Assembly: GCA_021796385.1 (NCBI GenBank)
Contig: JAJYXQ010000007.1
Location: 1-64,000, forward strand
Length of the DNA stretch: 64,000 bases
Source: Thermoplasmata archaeon
GTDB taxonomy: Archaea > Thermoplasmatota > Thermoplasmata > Lutacidiplasmatales > UBA184
Direction of reading: 5' to 3'
The first letter of the stretch is position 1. Each line of letters starts with the position of its first letter. The position numbers were made by a program, and so were the translations under genes. Below, one piece after another: positions 16,684 to 24,695 of this stretch. Below the pieces are notes generated by a model that saw only the letters and a list, made by a program, of their open reading frames with translations, was not told where the DNA came from and ran no database searches.

Positions 16684-17135
16684 AGTTGCGCGTGAACGCT
16701 TTGGAGTACCTCGTGGACCCCCCCGCCGAGCGTCTTCTGGTCGATCTCTTGCGGGAGGACCTCCATCTCACTGGTACAAAGCGTGGTTGCGATGACGGCT
16801 CTTGCGGCGCGTGCACGGTCCTTGTGGATGGAGCCCCCCAGCACTCCTGTCTCACGCTCGCTCGTCTCGTCTCGGGTCGGGATGTGACGACCATAGAGGG
16901 GGTCTCTCCGGGTCGGCTCAGCCGGCTCCAACGGTCGCTCGTCGAGACGGGGGGGTTGCAATGCGGGTTCTGTACCCCCGGAATGATCATCGCCGCTCTG
17001 GCCCTGCTCCAACGGGGCACTCCCTCCCGAGACGACATTCTCGAAGCGATATCGGGGAACTTCTGCCGATGCACGGGCTATGCGAAGATCGTGCAGGCGA
17101 TCGAGAGGGCCGCTCAGGAGGAAGGAGGGCGATGA
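16680..17135 (+). CDS. hcrC: 4-hydroxybenzoyl-CoA reductase, [2Fe-2S] subunit
   Basis: The 151-residue two-cluster iron-sulfur subunit of a xanthine-oxidase-family enzyme. The plant-ferredoxin type cluster is GCDDGSCGACTVL plus the Cys in HSCLTL. The helical second cluster is CGFCTPGM and CRCTGY. It carries electrons between the FAD subunit and the molybdenum site. Other members of the superfamily (CO dehydrogenase, xanthine dehydrogenase) have the same subunit, so identity comes from the four-Cys insert in the adjacent HcrB. It overlaps hcrA as ATGA. Confidence 0.87.
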   Translation: MKLRVNALEYLVDPPAERLLVDLLREDLHLTGTKRGCDDGSCGACTVLVDGAPQHSCLTLARLVSGRDVTTIEGVSPGRLSRLQRSLVETGGLQCGFCTPGMIIAALALLQRGTPSRDDILEAISGNFCRCTGYAKIVQAIERAAQEEGGR

Positions 17136-19450
17136 ACGGAATCGTAGGCTCTCGAGTTCCGCTCGTGGATGGTCCCTTGAAGGCCTCCGGCAGTGCGCTC
17201 TACACCGCGGACCTCACCTTGCCGGGCATGCTCCATGGGGCCATCGTACGCTCGCCCGAGGCCCATGCCCGCATCGTTTCCATGGAACTTTGGAGAGCCA
17301 TGGAAGAACCGGGCGTGTCGGCCGTGATCACTGGGGACAGCTACCCTAGGTCTTTCGGTGTGCTCCCGATCACACGGGACGAGACCATGCTGGCCGTCGG
17401 CAAGGTGCGTTTCCGAGGGGAAGGGGTGGCGGCGGTCGCCGCCACGAGCCCGGAGGCGGCGCAACGGGCCGCGCGCCAGATCAAGGTGATCTATGAACGA
17501 CTTCCTGAGTACGAAGACCCGGAAGCGTCGGCGGCCACAGTGACCGAGAAGATCCACGCGCACAGCCCCGGCATGACAAACCTCCAGAAGGAAGTCCGCC
17601 AGGAGTTCGGTCCGGTCGAGGAGGCCTTCCGCACGGCCGCCCATGTGGTGACGGTGCGGGGGAAGTTCCCAGGGGTTACCCATGCTGCCTTGGAACCCCA
17701 TGCGGTGCTAGCCCACTATACTCCCGACGACCGGTTGACGGTGTGGTCCTCTACGCAAGTTCCGCATTACCTTCATCGGGCCCTATCGGAGGTGCTGGAT
17801 ATCCCGGAGCATCGGGTGCGTGTCATCAAGCCCGAAGTGGGGGGCGGTTTCGGTGGCAAAGGCGATCCGATGCCGCACGAGATCGTCGCCGCGGCGCTTT
17901 CCCGGGAGACCGGTCGGCCCGTCCGGATCGTGCTTTCGAGGGAGGAGGTCTTCTACTTGAACCACGGACGCCATCCCACTCGGCATACCCTGAAGTTGGC
18001 GGCGGACGCCGAAGGCCACCTCATGGGCTTCGACCTCGATGCCTTGATCGATGGGGGAGCCGCCAGCTCCTTCGGTACCGTGACCACGTACTATAACGGT
18101 GTCCTGGCCACTGGGCCATATCGGATACCGGCCTTCCGCTACCACGGTCGCCGGGGATACACGAACCGCCCGGCTTCGGGGGCGATGCGCGCCCATGGCA
18201 GCGTGAACACCCGCTACTCCATGGAAGTGGCCATCGACATGCTGGCCGAGGAACTCCGGATGGACCCCATGGCCCTCCGGATGCGGAACTTCCTTTCCCC
18301 CCACACCACGACGATCAACGAGTTCCGCATCACCTCCAACTCGGTGGTCCGGTGCCTTGAGGCGTCTCGGGCTCGTTCATCGTGGGACACGAAGTACCGC
18401 AAGCTCCCGGTCGGGAGGGGCATCGGGGTGGCGTGTGGCTTCTTCATCTCTGGATCGAACAGCCCGATACACTTCACTCCTCCCTTCCCCCAATCGACCG
18501 TTCACCTCAAGATCGATGTGGACGGGGGGGTGACCATCCACTCGGGGGCTTCGGATATCGGACAGGGATCGAAGACGATTGTCTCCCAGATCGTGGCGGA
18601 GGTGCTCGGCATTCCGCTCGCCCGGGTGAGGGTGGCCGCGGTGGATACCGATTCCGCTCCGGTCGACCTGGGGAGCTATTCGAGCCGAGTCACCTTCATG
18701 ATGGGCAATGCCGCCCGTTGTGCGGCCGAGGACATGCTGCGGCAATGGCAAAAGGCGGCGGAAGAGATCACCGGCCGTCCGTCAGCGGAGTTCCGCGCAC
18801 ACGACGGCCGCCTTGAGGCACCCGGGAACATCTCCATCAGCTACCTCGAAGCCGTCCACCAGGCCATGCGGCACCACGGGGCACTGCAATCCTCCGGCGC
18901 CTATGAGAGCCCTTCCTTGGGGGGAAAATTCAAGGGGGCGCGGGCCGGCACGTCGCCTGCGTATTCCTTTGCGGCGTATGTGGCCGAAGTGGAGGTGGAT
19001 GTCGACCTAGGTCGGATCCACGTGAAGAAGGTCTGGGCCGCATTCGATTGTGGTCGGCCGTTGAACCCGATGCTCGTGGAGGGACAGATCGAAGGATCCA
19101 TCCACATGGGTCTCGGACAACTGCTGGGAGAAGAGATGCGATATCGGGGAACTCGGCTCATGAATCCTTCCCTTCTCGAGTACCGGACGCTCTCTCCCGT
19201 GGAGATGCCCGAGGTCGAGTGCTTGCTCGTCGGCGAAGAGGACCCCGAAGGGCCGTTCGGGGCGAAGGAGGCCGGGGAAGGCCCCCTGCCGCCCGTGTTG
19301 CCCGCGGTCGCAAACGCCGTATACGATGCGGTGGGTCTCCGGTTCACCGAGCTTCCGCTCACCCCGGATCGGGTATGGCGAGCGCTCCGGCAGAAGGAAC
19401 GGGGCGGGGGCCTTCAGAAGCCTCCCGCCCCAAAGGTCGATGCTCGCTGA
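17132..19450 (+). CDS. hcrA: 4-hydroxybenzoyl-CoA reductase, molybdopterin subunit
   Basis: 772 residues, close to the 769 I recall for Thauera HcrA. It has the usual large-subunit layout: an alpha/beta-hammerhead domain (about 10-120), then molybdopterin binding with EVGGGFGGKGD, RGYTNRPASGAMRAHG, SGASDIGQGSKT and the base-catalysis GAKEAGEGP near the C-terminus. It removes the phenolic hydroxyl of 4-hydroxybenzoyl-CoA reductively, feeding benzoyl-CoA into the bcr pathway. The track ORF start at 16802 is over-extended into hcrC; ATG 17132 overlaps the hcrC stop. No Q-A-F-R motif of xanthine dehydrogenase was seen at the expected place, in line with a different substrate. Confidence 0.85.
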   Translation: MNGIVGSRVPLVDGPLKASGSALYTADLTLPGMLHGAIVRSPEAHARIVSMELWRAMEEPGVSAVITGDSYPRSFGVLPITRDETMLAVGKVRFRGEGVAAVAATSPEAAQRAARQIKVIYERLPEYEDPEASAATVTEKIHAHSPGMTNLQKEVRQEFGPVEEAFRTAAHVVTVRGKFPGVTHAALEPHAVLAHYTPDDRLTVWSSTQVPHYLHRALSEVLDIPEHRVRVIKPEVGGGFGGKGDPMPHEIVAAALSRETGRPVRIVLSREEVFYLNHGRHPTRHTLKLAADAEGHLMGFDLDALIDGGAASSFGTVTTYYNGVLATGPYRIPAFRYHGRRGYTNRPASGAMRAHGSVNTRYSMEVAIDMLAEELRMDPMALRMRNFLSPHTTTINEFRITSNSVVRCLEASRARSSWDTKYRKLPVGRGIGVACGFFISGSNSPIHFTPPFPQSTVHLKIDVDGGVTIHSGASDIGQGSKTIVSQIVAEVLGIPLARVRVAAVDTDSAPVDLGSYSSRVTFMMGNAARCAAEDMLRQWQKAAEEITGRPSAEFRAHDGRLEAPGNISISYLEAVHQAMRHHGALQSSGAYESPSLGGKFKGARAGTSPAYSFAAYVAEVEVDVDLGRIHVKKVWAAFDCGRPLNPMLVEGQIEGSIHMGLGQLLGEEMRYRGTRLMNPSLLEYRTLSPVEMPEVECLLVGEEDPEGPFGAKEAGEGPLPPVLPAVANAVYDAVGLRFTELPLTPDRVWRALRQKERGGGLQKPPAPKVDAR

Positions 19451-20459
19451 TCCCTTCGAGCTTCATGAACCGGCTTCGATCGCCGAGGCAGTGGCGCTCG
19501 CCAAGCGTTACTGCGGGGACGTTCGCTTTCTTGCAGGGGGAACGGATGTGTTGCCAGGACTCTTCCGGGGCCTGCATACCGTCCGCCACCTGATCTATCT
19601 CGGACGCATCCCCGAACTGCACGTCTTCGACCCGATCCGGGGGGTCTTCGGTGCGCAAACGTCGATGGCCTCCTTGGAAAGGGACCCTGTGGTGCGCCAG
19701 CGGTTCGTTGCGGTCTCTCTGGCCGCCCACGCCGCCGCCGGCCCCGCCCTTCGCACCAGTGCCACGCTCGGGGGAAATCTGCTGGTCGATACCCGGTGCA
19801 CCTTCTACGATCAATCCCGGTTCTGGCGGGAGGCGAACGAGGGATGTCTGAAAGCGGATGGTACCGAGTGCCGGGTGGTTTCCCAGGGCTCCCGCTGCTA
19901 CGCGGTCTATTCGGGAGACATGGCCCCACCCCTCCTCGCCCTCGGGGCGACGGTGGACATCGAGGGACTTGAGGGACGAGATTCGAAGCCTTTGGAAGAC
20001 CTTTATTCCCCCGGGGGAGATGGCCGGCTCTCTCACGCCCTTCCCGAGGGAGCCCTGCTGGTGGCCGTCCGGTTGCGTGACCCGAACCTTTGGAGCTCGT
20101 ACTCGAAGCTCCGTGCCCGTGGAGCCCCTGATTTCCCCGAGGGCTCGATCGCCATCGGGATCCATGAGACCGATGGAAGGTTGGACCACTTCCGGATTGC
20201 CGTTGGCGGGATCGATACTCGGCCCCTCGTCATGAACGAAATCACACGACCTTGGCTGGGCAAGCCGATGTCGGATGAGGTGGTGGAAGCGACGGTCGAG
20301 TCCGTTGGTCGCCGGCTACACCCCGTGGCCAATACCGCTCTTCTCACGGATTATCGCAAACATGTGGTGACACGCTTTCTGCGGACCGATCTGGCCCGGT
20401 ACCTGGCGCTCCGGTCGAAGGAGCTCACCTCTTCCACCCCTGCCGGACGCGTCGGGTAG
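19440..20459 (+). CDS. hcrB: 4-hydroxybenzoyl-CoA reductase, FAD subunit with extra [4Fe-4S] cluster
   Basis: 339 residues of the CO-dehydrogenase medium-subunit type, with FAD motifs AGGTD (32-36) and TSATLGGNLL. The diagnostic feature is an insert after LLVDTRC holding four cysteines, Cys120, 136, 144 and 153. The 16/8/9 spacing is the one I recall for the [4Fe-4S] insert of Thauera HcrB (122, 138, 146, 155), and the surrounding words (YDQSRFWR, CLKADGTEC, QGSRCYAVYSGD) follow the same pattern. That cluster is specific to 4-hydroxybenzoyl-CoA reductases and lets the enzyme run in the reductive direction. ATG 19440 overlaps hcrA by 11 nt. Confidence 0.9.
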   Translation: MLADPFELHEPASIAEAVALAKRYCGDVRFLAGGTDVLPGLFRGLHTVRHLIYLGRIPELHVFDPIRGVFGAQTSMASLERDPVVRQRFVAVSLAAHAAAGPALRTSATLGGNLLVDTRCTFYDQSRFWREANEGCLKADGTECRVVSQGSRCYAVYSGDMAPPLLALGATVDIEGLEGRDSKPLEDLYSPGGDGRLSHALPEGALLVAVRLRDPNLWSSYSKLRARGAPDFPEGSIAIGIHETDGRLDHFRIAVGGIDTRPLVMNEITRPWLGKPMSDEVVEATVESVGRRLHPVANTALLTDYRKHVVTRFLRTDLARYLALRSKELTSSTPAGRVG

Positions 20460-20512
20460 AGAGACCCCGGACCGAGGGGAACCTGAGCGTACCGGCGCCC
20501 AGCTCCGGGCCC

Positions 20513-21214
20513 TCAATGTAGTCCCGTGCGGGATTCGAAGAGTTGAAGGTCGCTCTCATGGATCTCGTGGAGTAGCTTCTTCTCGATCATCGCCAGGGTC
20601 TCCGATATCGAAGACTTCGCCACATGCAGACGTAGGGCGATGTCTGCGAGGGTGGCGCGTCGGGGCACGTCCCAATACCCCACGGACAGCGCCACTTGGA
20701 ACACTTCTTGCTGACGCGGGGTAAGCAGTCCGGTGGGACCCTCGAAGACCTCCGAGCGGATAGCTTCCACGCGGGTATCGGGGGCGATCTTCAACATCCG
20801 GGAAAGTAGGGTGCGGACCTTTCCTTTGGGGGCCACCACAAGCAGTCGACACTCCGCTCCAGAAAAGGACACCGGGAAGCGGGTGATCAACCGGAGCTCC
20901 TTGAGGATCTCGGAGAGCGGTGGCATGTCGATCGTCAATCGGTAGACCGCCGCGTTTTGCGCATTCTCGATCCGTTCCACCGACCGGACGCCCCGAGAAT
21001 GCTTCAGCTCCTCGAGCAAATGCCCGGCGGTGGCCCCACCCGCCACCCGTACATCTTCGACCACCGCATTCCCGGCGATTTCCATCCTTTCGAGCACGAC
21101 GAACTGAAGGTGAGGATGCGAGAAAGAGATCGCCCGATGATACGTGGGATAGCCCTCCGGCAGCGGCATCCGTATTCGAGCTACGACGGATCTCCCCTCT
21201 TCCTTTGTTGGCAT
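20513..21214 (-). CDS. HTH_10-family (bacterio-opsin activator-like) transcriptional regulator
   Basis: 233 residues. The C-terminal 60 residues form the HTH_10 domain, LTPRQQEVFQVALSVGYWDVPRRATLADIA, with a recognition helix in HVAKSSISETLAMIEKKL. The N-terminal 150 residues are an alpha/beta sensor-like region with no motif I recognise. Archaeal HTH_10 proteins commonly act as pathway-specific regulators. It is convergent with hcrB across a 53-nt gap, so control of the adjacent hcr/bcr genes is a reasonable but untested guess. The track start 21298 lies inside the TATA-like stretch; ATG 21214 is preferred. Confidence 0.8.
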   Translation of the reverse strand: MPTKEEGRSVVARIRMPLPEGYPTYHRAISFSHPHLQFVVLERMEIAGNAVVEDVRVAGGATAGHLLEELKHSRGVRSVERIENAQNAAVYRLTIDMPPLSEILKELRLITRFPVSFSGAECRLLVVAPKGKVRTLLSRMLKIAPDTRVEAIRSEVFEGPTGLLTPRQQEVFQVALSVGYWDVPRRATLADIALRLHVAKSSISETLAMIEKKLLHEIHESDLQLFESRTGLH

Positions 21215-21403
21215 GCTCCTCGCCCGGCTTATCTCAAAGTGGGTCTGCAGACGCCCGGGCACGTCGGCCCACCACCCGTTACCATGGCCCGACGGCATTT
21301 AAGCACGCTTTCTAGCGTCGAAAAACAATGCCGCCCGAGCGCCATCGAAATGGGTACCATTGTGGGGCCTGGGTTCTGACAAGATCCCGCGTGGACATGG
21401 GTC

Positions 21404-23641
21404 TCACTGCAATGAGCCTTCCCAAGCGGTCTTGCGACGACGGCGCAGTGTTCCTGCGATTCCTCCGATGAGGGCAAGGAGCCCGGCCGTTCCAAGGATC
21501 CACCAATCGCTTGAACTGAACGCACTTCCGCCCGAGGACGGGGTCCCGGCTGTGGAGCCGGCGATCGTAATCGTGGTGGCCGAGGAGACGGTCTTTCCGT
21601 TCCAGTGCGCTTGGACCTCGAGCAGGACAACCCCCGCCCCGCTTCCGGTGGTGAGAACGGTGGTGCTCCCAACATCCGTGGAAAGCGAGCCGAGGGTGTC
21701 GTTCGTGGACCAGGCAAACACAATCCCCAAGGGGCAGGTCCCTCCCCCACACACCGGAACGGCGGTGAAGCGTTGGGCCTGGCCTGAGGACAGCGACACG
21801 TTCGCTGGTGTCACGGAGACGGACTCGAGAGCGACGAGGGAAGAATTCGCTTGGATCGTTACCGAGTCATTGGCCATCCGAACGGTCCCACCCAGGGTCG
21901 CCGTGACGGTGACGGTATCGATCCCGGCACTACCCCCGGCCTTGAAGGTTGCCGAGGCTCCTTTAGAGGTGTTCAATGTTCCCAATGCGGGATCCGAGAG
22001 TGCCCAGGCCAGGGAGAGCGAGGGTAGGCAGGTCCCCCCTTGGCAGACAGGGGTTGCAATGAGCCCGAGGCTACCTCCCACGATGAGTGCGGGGTTGGAA
22101 GGGCTAACGGACACCGATGACAATGTGACTGTGGGTGCCGTTATTGCGAGCATGACCGGCCCTGCGGTCTTGGTCGTGCCGTTCAAAGTCGCGTTGACGG
22201 CCAACGAGACAGTCCCGGGATTGCTTCCCGCCGTGAACGACGCAGTCCCCGGACCGGTGGGGGAAAGGGTACCTAGAGCGGTCGGGGTGACCGACCACTG
22301 ATAGCGGATGACTGCGGGGCAGGGACCCGGGGCGCACTGGGCGACAGCGGTAAGGTTTGCCGAGGTTCCGACCATGATCGATGGCGTGGAGGCCGTCAGC
22401 GCCAAGGATTGCAACGCCGTCGGCGAAGAGATCACCACGAGGGATGTGTTCCTTGTCGCCGACGCTCCACCCGCGTCCGTTACCGTGACGGTGACGTTGA
22501 AGCGGCCCGCCGCGGTCGGGACGCAGGTCAGCGCCGCAGTGTTCGCACTCGAACATCCACTAGGCAACCCGGAGTAGGCAAAATGGAGAGGGGAAGTGCC
22601 GCCCGTTGCTGTGACGTTGAGATACGTCGTCGAACTCACCGGAATGGAACTGGGGGTTGCGGCAAAGGCGGAGATTTGGAGGGGGTTCGAGACGGTCCCG
22701 TTCAGTATGTGGATGAACCGGTAGGCGTAGGCCCCTCCGAGGGTCCAGTTCGCGCCGAAGTGGGAGTTGGTATGGGCGGCTACGGTCCCGTTTCCAAGGT
22801 AGACGGCGATATGGTCCCACGTAGAGTCCGTGGAGAGCCACTGATAATTGATCACATCCCCCGGGAGAAGGTCATTCACGCTCGGGACGACCACGGCCCA
22901 TCCGTTGTTGATGAGCATGTCCCCCAGGGCGGCGTTCCCGGGCTCGCCATACGTGGGGGGTACGCGCGAGGGGATGTTGAGACCTCCGCCGGGCTGGTGC
23001 GGTTCGTCACCGATCACTTGGCTGACGAAATGGGCGCAGTCGTCCCCCGACATGTTGACCACGCTGGTGCCTTGGGCCAGGGAGACGTAGGTGCTCGAAC
23101 CGTTCCAGAAATACCCATCACTCGTGACGACATTCCAGTAGTGCGCGGCGTAGTACATGGCCGCGGTCCGGTTGTACGCGACGGTGGAGGTGGATGTCCC
23201 CGTGACGTTCTGGAGCCAAGCGGTGGTCCCCGTTCCCTCGGCCGACCATCCGGTGTGCCCGTCGGTGTAGGCGATCTCCCACCAAATGTACCCTCCGATC
23301 GAAACGCTGCCGTTCGTGATCTGCCCGAGTTGCCCGTTCGATTCCGTGGAGATGAGTGTCCCGTTCGGTGAAGGCGATGCACGGCAGTTGAGGGTCGACG
23401 CGACGACCTTGACCTCGTCTCCCACGGCGAGGCCGAAGGGGTCGCTGCTTGGATGGGAGTAGTTCGGGGAGCGAAGGGTATCGGGCGCAAGTTCCCCATG
23501 GAATACGGGCGTCGAGCCGGGCGGATAGGGGCTTCCTGTGAATGCCACGGCGATCGATGTGCCGAGGAGTACAAGTAGGACCACCATCGGGGTGACACGT
23601 GGGAGAAAGGTAGATGACAATCGACCAAAGTTGTTGTTCAT
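21404..23641 (-). CDS. Secreted SH3-like and amidase-domain protein with Ig-like repeats and C-terminal anchor
   Basis: 745 residues: signal peptide (19-37), an SH3b-like domain (about 68-145), a papain-like Amidase_6 domain (about 155-310) with catalytic Cys202 in GDDCAHFVSQ and His277 in TWDHIAVYLGNG, three to four Ig-like repeats with paired cysteines (about 315-690), and a membrane helix followed by RRRRK. The catalytic pair is intact. SH3b plus Cys-His amidase is the layout of bacterial wall hydrolases, although the substrate here could equally be a protein or other peptide. It is anchored outside the cell. A TATA-like TTTTTAAA lies about 40 nt upstream. Confidence 0.78.
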   Translation of the reverse strand: MNNNFGRLSSTFLPRVTPMVVLLVLLGTSIAVAFTGSPYPPGSTPVFHGELAPDTLRSPNYSHPSSDPFGLAVGDEVKVVASTLNCRASPSPNGTLISTESNGQLGQITNGSVSIGGYIWWEIAYTDGHTGWSAEGTGTTAWLQNVTGTSTSTVAYNRTAAMYYAAHYWNVVTSDGYFWNGSSTYVSLAQGTSVVNMSGDDCAHFVSQVIGDEPHQPGGGLNIPSRVPPTYGEPGNAALGDMLINNGWAVVVPSVNDLLPGDVINYQWLSTDSTWDHIAVYLGNGTVAAHTNSHFGANWTLGGAYAYRFIHILNGTVSNPLQISAFAATPSSIPVSSTTYLNVTATGGTSPLHFAYSGLPSGCSSANTAALTCVPTAAGRFNVTVTVTDAGGASATRNTSLVVISSPTALQSLALTASTPSIMVGTSANLTAVAQCAPGPCPAVIRYQWSVTPTALGTLSPTGPGTASFTAGSNPGTVSLAVNATLNGTTKTAGPVMLAITAPTVTLSSVSVSPSNPALIVGGSLGLIATPVCQGGTCLPSLSLAWALSDPALGTLNTSKGASATFKAGGSAGIDTVTVTATLGGTVRMANDSVTIQANSSLVALESVSVTPANVSLSSGQAQRFTAVPVCGGGTCPLGIVFAWSTNDTLGSLSTDVGSTTVLTTGSGAGVVLLEVQAHWNGKTVSSATTITIAGSTAGTPSSGGSAFSSSDWWILGTAGLLALIGGIAGTLRRRRKTAWEGSLQ

Positions 23642-23828
23642 TCAGAGTGTGGAGTGTGCTAACGAAACGCAGCCGGGTTTAAAAAGTGGCCTATCCAGAG
23701 ACCATTCCCCAACACTTTGTAACGCTCTCGCTACTTGAGCTGAGACGGGGCTCGACGAAGTGGAACCGGGGTGTCGCATAAGGGAGGATTCGGGATAGGG
23801 CAAAGGGGTGCGTTGAGAGCGACGGGGG

Positions 23829-24215
23829 TCAATAATGTATGACTGCGAGCCCCGGGATCGCATCGAAGTCAGAGTCCCGAGTGATCAACACCGATCGGTG
23901 CTGAATGAAGATTCCAGCAATGAGAAGGTCCGCCAGGTCGAGGGTCTTGCCCATCCGTGCCATCTGGAATCCCACGTGGGCTGCCTCGGAGGCTGATTCT
24001 GCATCTACCGGAAGCACATCGAGGCTCGCAATGAGTTCGAGCGTTTGAGCAAGGTGATTCCCTCCCCGTGCTAAGCCTTCCAACATGACTTCCGTAATCA
24101 CCGGAGCAGGTAGAGCCACACTACGCCCGGCAGTTCGGAGTTTCCCAACGTGTTTTAGGGCCCGCGGTTCTCCATGGAGGACATCGATGCCAAAGGAAGA
24201 ATCGGCGCACTCCAA
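23829..24215 (-). CDS. vapC: PIN-domain toxin (VapC-like)
   Basis: 128 residues with the four acidic PIN positions: Asp in CADSSFGIDVL, Glu in ITEVMLEG, Asp in LDLADLLIAG and Asp in ITRDSDFDAI. PIN toxins are Mg-dependent RNases that cut tRNA or rRNA. The track ORF begins at 24377 inside the antitoxin; I place the start at TTG 24215, two bases after the TGA of the antitoxin frame and behind a GAGGGGGGAA ribosome-binding site. The active site looks intact although the antitoxin reading frame is interrupted. Confidence 0.78.
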   Translation of the reverse strand: MECADSSFGIDVLHGEPRALKHVGKLRTAGRSVALPAPVITEVMLEGLARGGNHLAQTLELIASLDVLPVDAESASEAAHVGFQMARMGKTLDLADLLIAGIFIQHRSVLITRDSDFDAIPGLAVIHY

Positions 24216-24216
24216 C

Positions 24217-24465
24217 TCAAGTTCCCCCCTCTGATAGGAGCCGACGGGTTCGATTGCGACCCAATTCCTTCCGGTGCTGTCGAGCCTCTTCGAGCTTAGC
24301 CTAGTCCTCCGGAGACAGGTCTCCCCTGGCCCTTGAGAAGTCCGCCAGGTGTTTCCGTGGACGAGCAAGGCGCGCAATTACCTTGCTGAACGATTCTCCC
24401 TTCTCACGTGAATCTCGCAGTCTGCGATAGGCCTCATCGTTGAGAGCCACTGTGTGAGTCGACAT
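24217..24465 (-). pseudogene. vapB: VapB-type antitoxin with in-frame TAG
   Basis: Not in the ORF track. From ATG 24465 the frame gives 54 residues (start MSTHTVALNDEAYRRLR, then GESFSKVIARL) typical of the short antitoxins with TVALxxEAYxRL, and then meets TAG at 24301-24303. Translation continues in the same frame with a charged helix, AKLEEARQHRKELGRNRTRRLL, and stops at TGA 24217, just before the vapC start. The coupling of that TGA to the toxin start suggests the whole 82-codon frame was the original gene. Either the last 28 codons were lost by a nonsense mutation or TAG is read through. The 54-residue form may still fold its DNA-binding part. Confidence 0.65.
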
Positions 24466-24593
24466 ATTCTACATGTAGTTCAATACATGTACAAAGTTGC
24501 CTAGGCGTGCCATCATTGCCAAGAACAGGTGGATACGGTGTCAAAACCCCGGTCCCTCTACGAGGGCATTCACGGTCAGAACCCTGATAGTGG

Positions 24594-24667
24594 CGGGCCC
24601 GCAGGGATTCGAACCCTGGACCAAGCGGTTAAGAGCCGCTTGCTCTGCCGGTCTGAGCTACGGACCC
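24594..24667 (-). tRNA. tRNA-Lys (anticodon CTT)
   Basis: Minus-strand cloverleaf: acceptor GGGTCCG/CGGGCCC, D-arm GCTC/GAGC, anticodon stem AGCGG/CCGCT with loop CTCTTAA (anticodon CTT), T-arm CAGGG/CCCTG, discriminator G. No intron, no encoded CCA. Confidence 0.9.
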
Positions 24668-24695
24668 ACGCCCGGGGCCACAGCCAGTCTGGTTC

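Noticed and set aside
24301-24303. TAG read as pyrrolysine in the antitoxin
   Set aside because: TAG ends several solid genes here (dch, hcrB, psmA, sdo1) and no pyl genes are visible; a nonsense mutation is simpler.
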